A stretch of DNA of 64,000 nt from NCBI GenBank assembly GCA_016744455.1, contig JADGEI010000014.1:38827-102826 (forward strand). The letters run 5' to 3'. The number at the start of each line of letters is the position of its first letter. The stretch's first letter is position 1. The translations under genes and the position numbers were made by a program. This DNA is from Alcanivoracaceae bacterium. Lineage in GTDB: Bacteria; Pseudomonadota; Gammaproteobacteria; Xanthomonadales; Marinicellaceae. This document shows, one piece after another, positions 57,821 through 64,000 of this stretch. The notes below the pieces were generated by a model. It searched no databases and was not told the DNA's origin. It saw only the letters and a list, made by a program, of their open reading frames with translations.

Positions 57821-58801
57821 TTAAGCTTTCACAATGGTATTATGAATAGTCCCAAAAATATTATCACCATTTTCAGCAAGCATTTTTATTTCAACCTTAT
57901 CACCAAAACTCATAAATGGCGTTATGGCTTTACCCTCTTTTATTACTTCTAGAACACGTTTTTCTGCAAGACACGAAGAACCTAAGGATTCGTCTTCATT
58001 GGCAATTGTCCCAGAACCAATCATTGCTCCTGCTGATAATGGGCGAGTTTTAGCTGCATAAGCAATAAGTTCTGCAAAACTAAACTGCATATCAACACCT
58101 GCATTAGGGAAGCCGAACCATTCATTGTTGTAACGTGTATGAAGTGGTAAATGTAATTTGCTATCAATCCACGCACCACCTAGTTCATCAGGTGTGACAA
58201 AAAACGGTGATAATGCTGTTGGTGGCTTAGATTGCATAAAGCCAAAACCTTTAGCTAGCTCTGCAGGGATTAAATTGCGTAGCGAAACATCATTTAAAAT
58301 ACAGACCAATTTAATATGCTTCTCTGCGTCTTCAGCATTCACTGCCATTGGAACATCATCGACTATAACTGCTATTTCTGATTCAAAATCTATACCGTAT
58401 TCTTCGCTGGTGACAACTACATCTGCATGAGCAGCTAAAAAACTATCACTTGTGCCTTGATACATCAAAGGATCAACCAAAAAACTAGGCGGCATTTCTG
58501 CTCCACGCGCCCTTCTTACCCGTTCGACATGTGGTAGATAAGCACTGCCATCCAAAAATTGATGCGAACGTGGCATCGGCGCATCTAGTAAATTTATATC
58601 TAAATCAAAAACATCAGTAATTTCATTTTTATTTAATTTACCATAAACTTCAATAAGTTGCGGTGAAATATTCGCCCAATCATCTAAGACTTGTTGCATA
58701 GTTGTTGCTATACTTTCGACAATAACTGCTTGGGTGTTATCACGACTAACTACGATTAATTGCCCATCTCTTGAGCCGTTATTTAAAGTTGCTAATTTCA
58801 T
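57821..58801 (-). CDS. fahA: Fumarylacetoacetate hydrolase
   Basis: 326 residues. FAH-fold with the metal-binding DFESEIAVIVDDVPM region (acidic ligands), the SVAQ-like DVSLRNLIPAE segment and the GSGTIANEDESLGSSCLAE loop. Cleaves fumarylacetoacetate to fumarate and acetoacetate, the final step of tyrosine breakdown. Follows hmgA on the minus strand with a 42-base gap. Confidence 0.93.
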   Translation of the reverse strand: MKLATLNNGSRDGQLIVVSRDNTQAVIVESIATTMQQVLDDWANISPQLIEVYGKLNKNEITDVFDLDINLLDAPMPRSHQFLDGSAYLPHVERVRRARGAEMPPSFLVDPLMYQGTSDSFLAAHADVVVTSEEYGIDFESEIAVIVDDVPMAVNAEDAEKHIKLVCILNDVSLRNLIPAELAKGFGFMQSKPPTALSPFFVTPDELGGAWIDSKLHLPLHTRYNNEWFGFPNAGVDMQFSFAELIAYAAKTRPLSAGAMIGSGTIANEDESLGSSCLAEKRVLEVIKEGKAITPFMSFGDKVEIKMLAENGDNIFGTIHNTIVKA

Positions 58802-58843
58802 TATATTCTCTAATATTTATTGTTATAGTTTTATGGTTGTAAT

Positions 58844-59971
58844 TTATTTAGACTTCCATGAGTCCACATATTCCTTCCATTCAGTTTGTTCTAGTTCTGT
58901 GGTTATTTCTAATGGATCGCGGGTATCAATCATAACCGCCACTTCGTCCGTCATGGAATTGTCCTGTTTAAATGCTTTTTTCATGGCTCCAGGATGTGGT
59001 CCGTGTGCAAACCCTTGCGGGTGAAAAGTTATCATTCCTGGGTGAATATTATCACGCGAAAAAAAACTTCCCATATGATAAAATAATACTTCATCGTAAT
59101 CATCATTATTATGAAAAAATGGAATTTTTAAAGCTTTATCTGCTGTTTCAAATAATCGTGGTACAAATGTACAAATAATAAAACGATTGCCCATGAATGT
59201 CGTATGTGCAGATGGGGGCACATGATATCTGTGACTCATTAATGGTGAAATGTCGCGCCAATTAAGTCTAACTGGCATTAAGTTACCACGCCAACCTACT
59301 GCATCTAAAGGATTAAATGGAAAAACTTGGCAGCTCACTTTATTTTTATGCTTTATTAGATGTGTCCATTTTTCATTGTCATTCTGTTGCGCTTTAAATT
59401 TATCATTAATTGCTGGTACGCCCAAAACAGCCGGATCAACTATCGCATTTGGCCCAAGCAAACCTTTATCAGGGAATTGATAATGGGCATTGGTGCATTC
59501 AATCATTAATATTTCACAAAGGCTATTCATTGCCAATCGCCACTTGGTACATCGTGGCAGCATAAAATAATCACCTTCAGATAGTTTTAGATGTCCATAA
59601 TCACAATATACCTCACAATCACCTTTATGAATAAATAACATTTCATCGCCATCAGCATTGCTAACTAAATGATTCATGCTTTTATCAATTTTTAACATAC
59701 GCACCTTTATTGAAGCGTTATGCATAATGATTGGCGATTTATACGGACTGCTTTCTATATCAGTAATTTTAGAGGTATCAAATGCACGTGGTTGTAGGTC
59801 GCCCTCAAAATCTATCCAGCCTGTTGGCATGTTTTTATGGTAAAAATGCGCAACTGGTCCAAAGAACCCTTCTTTACCAACTTCGCGTTCATAGGTATCT
59901 TCAGGCAGTCCATAATGTGCTTGATCTGCAACAGTACCTTCTTTTCTAAATGTTTGTATCCAGTTTTTCAT
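58844..59971 (-). CDS. hmgA: Homogentisate 1,2-dioxygenase
   Basis: 375-residue non-haem iron dioxygenase that opens the homogentisate ring. The cupin-like core has HKGDCEVYCDYGHLKLSEGD, and the iron ligands lie in RYHVPPSAHTTF, DDYDEVLFYHMGSFF and FHPQGFAHGPHPGA. Length is typical of bacterial forms. The start overlaps the hpd stop by one base (TAATG). Confidence 0.95.
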   Translation of the reverse strand: MKNWIQTFRKEGTVADQAHYGLPEDTYEREVGKEGFFGPVAHFYHKNMPTGWIDFEGDLQPRAFDTSKITDIESSPYKSPIIMHNASIKVRMLKIDKSMNHLVSNADGDEMLFIHKGDCEVYCDYGHLKLSEGDYFMLPRCTKWRLAMNSLCEILMIECTNAHYQFPDKGLLGPNAIVDPAVLGVPAINDKFKAQQNDNEKWTHLIKHKNKVSCQVFPFNPLDAVGWRGNLMPVRLNWRDISPLMSHRYHVPPSAHTTFMGNRFIICTFVPRLFETADKALKIPFFHNNDDYDEVLFYHMGSFFSRDNIHPGMITFHPQGFAHGPHPGAMKKAFKQDNSMTDEVAVMIDTRDPLEITTELEQTEWKEYVDSWKSK

Positions 59972-60993
59972 TACAAGAACCCTCTTCTTTTTTGATCTAG
60001 TTCAATTGAATCAAATAAAGCTTGGAAATTGCCTTCACCAAATCCTTGATTACCTTTACGTTGAATGATTTCAAAAAATATTGGACCGATACAGTTTTGA
60101 GTAAATATTTGTAAGAGTATTTTCTCACCAGTTTCTTCATCTGCATCAATTAAAATACTGTTTTTCTCTAAACGAGGTACATCTTCATCATGTTTACTAA
60201 CTCGTTTATCAATTATGGTGTAATACGTCTCTGGTGTTACCAAAAAATCAACACCTGCAGCTTTTATTGACTCTATCGTTTCATATATGTTTTCAGTATA
60301 CAGTGCGATATGCTGAATGCCTTCGCCCTTATATTCATCTATGTATTCGTTAATTTGGGACTTTTTGTCTGGTGATTCATTTAAAGGAATTTTAACAGAT
60401 CCATTTGGAGATTTCATAGCTTTTGAAGTTAAACCAGTTTGCGCTCCTTTAATGTCAAAATACCTAATTTGCTCGAATTGAAATAAGTCAACATAGTACT
60501 TTCCCCATTTTTCCATATCTCCATAAAAAACATTATGGGTTAGGTGGTCAATATAAGTCATGCCCCAGCCTGTTGGGTACTGATTCATGCCTGTAATTTC
60601 TTCAAAATCATTTTTTAACAGACTGGCATAATTCCCTTTATCAACTAAGTAAAGGGCTGCTCCGCCAATGCCTTTAACTGCCGGTAAATTTAAATCAGCT
60701 TGAATTTCTTCAGATCCATTGGCTACAGAATGTTTTAATGCGGCTTGTGAATCATCAAATACTATTGAAAAACCATTGGCACATGGGCCATGTTCGTTAG
60801 TAAACTTCTGGGAAAATGAATCTAATGTTTTATTCAACATAAAGTCAATTCCACCTTGACGGTATAAAGTAATGTCTTTAGTTTTATGTTGTTTTATTGC
60901 GCTAAATCCTAATTGCCTAAAAAGTTTGTCTAATTGATCAGGGTTATTTGATGCATACTCAATAAATCCAAAACCATTTATTTGATTTGTCAT
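59971..60993 (-). CDS. hpd: 4-Hydroxyphenylpyruvate dioxygenase
   Basis: 340 residues, two vicinal-oxygen-chelate halves. The first opens GFGFIEYASNNPDQLDKLF. The second has metal histidines in YIDHLTHNVFYGDME and GIQHIALYTENIYETI and the Glu in GPIFFEIIQRKGNQGFGEGN, the usual C-terminal signature. Converts 4-hydroxyphenylpyruvate to homogentisate. First gene of the cluster, divergent from the MarR regulator across a spacer with two palindromes. Confidence 0.97.
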   Translation of the reverse strand: MTNQINGFGFIEYASNNPDQLDKLFRQLGFSAIKQHKTKDITLYRQGGIDFMLNKTLDSFSQKFTNEHGPCANGFSIVFDDSQAALKHSVANGSEEIQADLNLPAVKGIGGAALYLVDKGNYASLLKNDFEEITGMNQYPTGWGMTYIDHLTHNVFYGDMEKWGKYYVDLFQFEQIRYFDIKGAQTGLTSKAMKSPNGSVKIPLNESPDKKSQINEYIDEYKGEGIQHIALYTENIYETIESIKAAGVDFLVTPETYYTIIDKRVSKHDEDVPRLEKNSILIDADEETGEKILLQIFTQNCIGPIFFEIIQRKGNQGFGEGNFQALFDSIELDQKRRGFL

Positions 60994-61035
60994 AATTTTA
61001 CCAGTTACTTGAAATTTGTGTTATTTTAAGCATAA

Positions 61036-61055
61036 TTAGTTACAAATGAAACTAT
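61036..61055. promoter_or_regulatory. MarR-type operator, weaker copy
   Basis: TTAGTTACAAATGAAACTAT, an imperfect palindrome matching the better copy at 61065-61084 in 18 of 20 positions. The centres lie 29 bases apart, about three helical turns. Confidence 0.65.
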
Positions 61056-61064
61056 TAGTTCAAA

Positions 61065-61084
61065 TTAGTTACAATTGAAACTAA
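61065..61084. promoter_or_regulatory. MarR-type operator, better copy
   Basis: TTAGTTACAATTGAAACTAA, a palindrome with only one symmetrical mismatch pair, between hpd and the MarR gene. The ATG of the regulator is 14 bases away, so binding would repress the regulator itself and, with the other copy, hpd. Confidence 0.72.
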
Positions 61085-61097
61085 TTTTTAAAAAATT

Positions 61098-61532
61098 ATG
61101 CAATTACAAAACTTTTTACCTTATCAATTATCAGTACTTAGCAATAAATTAAGCAAAGGTATTGCTAAGTTTTATCAAGAACAACACAATATAACTATTC
61201 CTGAATGGCGTGTATTGGCGATACTCTCAACCTTAAAAAGACAAACCGCCAAAGAATTAGCACTTCATAGTCAAATGGATAAAGTAAAAATCAGCAGGAC
61301 AGTAAAAGTATTAGACGAAAAAGGATTAATATCAGAAAGAAAATGCATCGAAGACGGAAGAGCAAGAAGGTATAATTTAACAATCAATGGTAGGCAACTT
61401 ATTAACCAAGTAGAACCAAAAGCAAAAGCTTTTGAAAAACAATTAATCTCCAGCCTTTCAAAACAAGAAATTAAAGTGTTTCAACAGGTTTTAGACACCC
61501 TCAATCAACAAGTAGATAAAATAACTTCATAA
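61098..61532 (+). CDS. MarR-family regulator of the homogentisate cluster
   Basis: 144-residue winged helix-turn-helix regulator. Recognition region ITIPEWRVLAILSTL, TAKELALHSQMDKVKISRTVKVL, here split as TAKELALHSQM and DKVKISRTVKVL, and wing EDGRARRYNLTINGR. Divergent from hpd-hmgA-fahA-maiA with two palindromes in the spacer, so it very likely represses or activates that operon in response to an aromatic intermediate. The ligand is not determined. Confidence 0.92.
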   Translation: MQLQNFLPYQLSVLSNKLSKGIAKFYQEQHNITIPEWRVLAILSTLKRQTAKELALHSQMDKVKISRTVKVLDEKGLISERKCIEDGRARRYNLTINGRQLINQVEPKAKAFEKQLISSLSKQEIKVFQQVLDTLNQQVDKITS

Positions 61533-61556
61533 AACTTAAATTTTCATTTATTGTAC

Positions 61557-61585
61557 TTGACAAAAGCATTTATAAATACGAAAAT
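61557..61585 (+). promoter_or_regulatory. Promoter of the tRNA(CAT) gene
   Basis: TTGACA at 61557-61562, 17 bases, GAAAAT at 61580-61585, then a TCACGCCC discriminator, GC-rich for this genome, as usual for stable-RNA promoters under stringent control. The start would be near 61592. Confidence 0.55.
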
Positions 61586-61592
61586 TCACGCC

Positions 61593-61618
61593 CTCTTGAA
61601 AGTAGGTCTTTTCAAGAG
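61593..61618 (+). promoter_or_regulatory. Perfect 9-bp hairpin in the tRNA leader
   Basis: CTCTTGAAA and TTTCAAGAG around an eight-base loop, beginning at about the expected transcription start and ending 18 bases before the tRNA. Could affect 5' processing. Confidence 0.55.
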
Positions 61619-61636
61619 CCGAAGAAAGTCTATAAT

Positions 61637-61713
61637 GGTTATGTAGCTCAGCTGGTTAGAGCACGGCATTCATAATGCCGGGGTCGGTGGTTCAAGTCCA
61701 CCCATAACCACCA
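61637..61713 (+). tRNA. tRNA with CAT anticodon (probably elongator tRNA-Met)
   Basis: 77 bases including an encoded CCA end. Acceptor stem GGTTATG/CATAACC, D-loop with GCTCAGCTGGTTAGAGC, anticodon loop TTCATAA (anticodon CAT) and T arm GGTGG-TTCAAGT-CCACC. The acceptor closes with a G-C pair, so this is not initiator tRNA. Elongator Met is likelier than the lysidine-modified Ile tRNA, by similarity to E. coli metT around TAGCTCAG and GGGGTC, but the second is not excluded. Confidence 0.95.
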
Positions 61714-61803
61714 TTATCCAACAGAAATTTTCATTCCATAAATATTAATTAAAGCACTCAAAAACATGTATATTATTGCTAAGCTGGTTTAACATATTTC
61801 TTT

Positions 61804-62904
61804 ATGAGCCTATTATCTAATTCTTCAAAAAATAGACACTATGGACTTGATGTTGTTCGATCAAGTTCGTTAATAATTATATTAATCATCCATTGCATGA
61901 TTTTTATAGGCGCTTATTACAACTTGCTATCTTATTTGTATTTCGGTATTTTAGCTGTAGAGTTATTTTTTGCTCTCAGTGGCTTTTTGATTGGATCAAT
62001 ACTGTTAAAAATCATACAACTACAGCTTTCATATAAGTTACTTATTAATTTTTGGTTAAAGAGATGGATGCGTACATTACCAGCTTATTTTGTTGTTATT
62101 GCTATAATAATGTTGTTTAAAAACGAAATCTATTTCTCATTTTTAGTGTTCTTACAAAATTATGTACCAGAAGAATTAAAAGTTTTTCCTGTCTCCTGGA
62201 CTATTTCATTAGAAGAATGGTTTTACTTAACTTTCCCAATACTGTTGTATGTCATTTATAACACAACGAACAAAATAATAAGCGTTAAAAACATATTTTT
62301 AATCACCACATTAATCTATATTCTTATTCCCTTACTGTTAAGAATAACAGTTTTATTGAATCACCCAGATAGTCATTGGGATTTAAGCTTACGTAAGAGC
62401 ATATTTATTCGTTTCGACTCTATTGGATATGGATTATTATTAGCGTGGACTCATTATTATTTCCCAAAAATTTTATATCAGAAACTCATCAAGTATGGGG
62501 CTTTAATCCTAGCTATACTTTTAATGTTTACGACGTGGTGGTATTTTAATCAAAGTGTGGAAATATTTAATGGAAGATTAAACTGGGTAAATACTTTAAT
62601 TGTATTTCCGGGAGTAAATATATTATGCGCTTTAATCATAATCTATGCCTTAAGCTTTAAGAATTACAAATATAAGCCATTAGCTAGTTTGTTAACTTCT
62701 ATTAGCATAACCAGTTACTCGTTATACCTCATCCATTTTCAAATCTTTCGATATTTCTCCAAAAAAAGCACTAATGAAGTCGAGGCATGGAGTTACATGG
62801 TGCTAGCCATTTTAGTTACTTTTCTATTGGGTTTTTTGTTGAATATTACTGTTGAAAAATATTTTATTAACAAAAGGAACAAATGGATCAAACCATTGAA
62901 ATAA
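61804..62904 (+). CDS. Acyltransferase 3-family membrane protein
   Basis: 366 residues with about ten membrane helices. The opening HYGLDVVRSSSLIIILIIHC carries the usual catalytic-type His and Arg, and SWTISLEEWFYLTFPILLY is the family mid-signature. These enzymes O-acetylate or acylate surface polysaccharides or lipids at the inner membrane. No polysaccharide cluster is adjacent, so substrate cannot be named. It converges with the next gene across 12 bases. Confidence 0.88.
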   Translation: MSLLSNSSKNRHYGLDVVRSSSLIIILIIHCMIFIGAYYNLLSYLYFGILAVELFFALSGFLIGSILLKIIQLQLSYKLLINFWLKRWMRTLPAYFVVIAIIMLFKNEIYFSFLVFLQNYVPEELKVFPVSWTISLEEWFYLTFPILLYVIYNTTNKIISVKNIFLITTLIYILIPLLLRITVLLNHPDSHWDLSLRKSIFIRFDSIGYGLLLAWTHYYFPKILYQKLIKYGALILAILLMFTTWWYFNQSVEIFNGRLNWVNTLIVFPGVNILCALIIIYALSFKNYKYKPLASLLTSISITSYSLYLIHFQIFRYFSKKSTNEVEAWSYMVLAILVTFLLGFLLNITVEKYFINKRNKWIKPLK

Positions 62905-62916
62905 TTTAATATTATT

Positions 62917-63768
62917 TTAATTCTGTCTTGATGCTAATTTCTTAATTCTTCGAATCCAATACATAAACGGATAAAAATTGGCTTTTTTAAAGCTATTCAT
63001 TTTATAGCCACCTAATAATCCTGTTTTAGGGTATTCATGTTTTTTAGGGTAATAGAAAGTACCAAAAATAATATCAAAAATTGGGAAAAACGCAGCGAAA
63101 TTTTTATCTAAATGATCTTTCTCAAAGGAATGATGTATTCTATGCACCTGTGGCCCACCAATTATTGGAGTCAAGATACCCATATTCATCTTAATATTAA
63201 GATGAATAAAATAACCCCAAAGCATCAATGATGACCAAATCCATGTGGTTGTTTTAGCGTCTAGTTTTACCAATGTTCCCATAGGAATTAAGATAACAAA
63301 TATTCTAAATACATCTTCGAGCCAATGGTGTCGATTGCTAGTGGTTACATTTAAGGATTCATCTGAATGATGAAATTGATGTTGAGCCCAAAAAAGCCTT
63401 GACGTGTGTTGCCATCGGTGAAACCAATAATAGAAAAAATCAAAAATAAATAAAAATGTTAAAGCATATAAAATTTGACTAAAAACACTTGAACCAAATG
63501 TCCACTGAAAATAAGGCCCGCCAAGTAAATCAATAGTTGGAGCAATTATCGGCTTAAACATTCCAAAAACTATGGCATTGACGACAACAAAATTAACTGA
63601 ATAGATTAAATTGAATCGAATATTCTCTAATGGTTGGTTTTTTTCAGCTTGATTAAAATATTCAAGTACTAAACCTGAAGCATAAATAACAAATGCAAAT
63701 TTAATAATTGCAATTAGGCGTTTTATGTCATCGGGTGTCAGTGATAAAAATTCGAGTATTTCTTGCAT
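62917..63768 (-). CDS. Sterol desaturase / fatty acid hydroxylase-family protein
   Basis: 283 residues, with four or so membrane helices and the three histidine clusters of the di-iron family: FYYWFHRWQHTSRLFWAQHQ, HHSDE with NRHHWLED, and VHRIHHSFEKDHLDKNF. These place iron ligands for hydroxylation or desaturation of a membrane lipid. The substrate is not predictable; bacterial members range from sterol to alkylglycerol and carotenoid enzymes. Starts near the end of the window with about 230 bases of gene-free sequence beyond. Confidence 0.9.
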   Translation of the reverse strand: MQEILEFLSLTPDDIKRLIAIIKFAFVIYASGLVLEYFNQAEKNQPLENIRFNLIYSVNFVVVNAIVFGMFKPIIAPTIDLLGGPYFQWTFGSSVFSQILYALTFLFIFDFFYYWFHRWQHTSRLFWAQHQFHHSDESLNVTTSNRHHWLEDVFRIFVILIPMGTLVKLDAKTTTWIWSSLMLWGYFIHLNIKMNMGILTPIIGGPQVHRIHHSFEKDHLDKNFAAFFPIFDIIFGTFYYPKKHEYPKTGLLGGYKMNSFKKANFYPFMYWIRRIKKLASRQN

Positions 63769-64000
63769 AAGCTGTAAACTAATTGTAAGTAATTAAGTAT
63801 TGTTTTTGAACCTAGTTAATTATAACAGTAAAAAAAATATACGGGAAGTTATTGTAACTTTAATCAGTTTTATTCAGAGAGGGTTTTGCATATCTCTCAT
63901 GGTAGAGACCTTTGCTTGAATCTTAAATTTCTCTGATTTTATTGATTTTCTGCAAAAATCACATTATTTATCTATTTTTCCCTATTCCGATTAGCTTATT

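Noticed and set aside
61631..61636. TATAAT just before the tRNA as a -10 element
   Set aside because: It abuts the first base of the tRNA, so a start from it would lie inside the tRNA; the promoter at 61557-61585 fits better.
1..64000. CRISPR arrays, insertion sequences, prophage genes or toxin-antitoxin pairs
   Set aside because: No regularly spaced direct repeats, transposase, integrase or phage structural genes were seen on either strand.

Overview
The window is an AT-rich chromosomal stretch from a Gram-negative, aerobic gammaproteobacterium. This rests on the exbB-exbD-msbA-lpxK-kdsB lipid A/Kdo locus, the ubiE-ubiJ-ubiB ubiquinone cluster, c-type cytochromes, outer-membrane and secreted proteins, and the rplU-rpmA pair. 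Many large secreted proteins (astacin, subtilisin, propeller proteins, lipase, amidohydrolases) together with amino acid and fatty acyl catabolism fit a free-living, protein-degrading, probably marine bacterium. A Marinicella-like lineage is my best guess from protein style only. I see no prophage, insertion sequence, integrase or CRISPR array.

Layout. 0-5.3 kb: an ECF sigma factor with a small membrane partner, a DUF748/AsmA-like envelope protein, and an astacin protease whose signal peptide is read only if translation starts at an ATT codon. 5.3-8.1 kb: a cold-shock/DUF1294 fusion, a methylcrotonyl-CoA carboxyltransferase subunit and a small membrane protein. 8.1-12.1 kb: ubiB, ubiJ, ubiE and a 3-hydroxyisobutyrate dehydrogenase-like gene. 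12.3-16.2 kb: uvrA, then rplU-rpmA with a clear promoter and terminator. 16.2-19.1 kb: a YadGH-type ABC exporter and HMG-CoA lyase. 19.4-24.5 kb: a 1481-residue secreted propeller protein and a BON-like partner. 24.5-29.4 kb: grpE, recN, a 2OG-Fe(II) oxygenase and a subtilisin-like protease. 30-34.5 kb: lipid A/Kdo export locus. 34.8-40.1 kb: a lipoprotein, a fatty alcohol-forming acyl-CoA reductase divergent from an acyl-CoA-binding protein, a TetR regulator and guanine deaminase, then an outer-membrane barrel and a cytochrome c. 40.2-49.6 kb: a secreted 1109-residue protein, a methyltransferase, a TolB-propeller/amidohydrolase and a cytochrome c'-like protein. 48.3-54.7 kb: two more amidohydrolase genes, a chalcone isomerase-like protein and ETF-ubiquinone oxidoreductase. 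55-57 kb: a lipase-like secreted hydrolase. 57.2-61.5 kb: a complete homogentisate pathway (hpd, hmgA, fahA, maiA) divergent from a MarR regulator with two operator-like palindromes between them. 61.6-63.8 kb: tRNA(CAT), an acyltransferase and a sterol desaturase-family enzyme.

How genes work together. Tyrosine breakdown (hpd to fahA) and leucine breakdown (carboxyltransferase, HMG-CoA lyase) both end in acetoacetate/acetyl-CoA or fumarate. ETF-QO passes electrons from acyl-CoA dehydrogenases to the ubiquinone made with help from UbiE/J/B. The acyl-CoA reductase, acyl-CoA-binding protein and TetR gene form a likely fatty-alcohol (wax ester) module. Secreted proteases and lipase would supply the amino acids and fatty acids.

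The observations I rate highest are: the ATT start and the three-fold cysteine repeat of the astacin; the acyl-CoA reductase module; the MarR and PsrA-like operators; the metal-site-lacking amidohydrolase partners; the terminator sitting in the leader of the 2OG oxygenase gene; and several unexplained intergenic inverted repeats.
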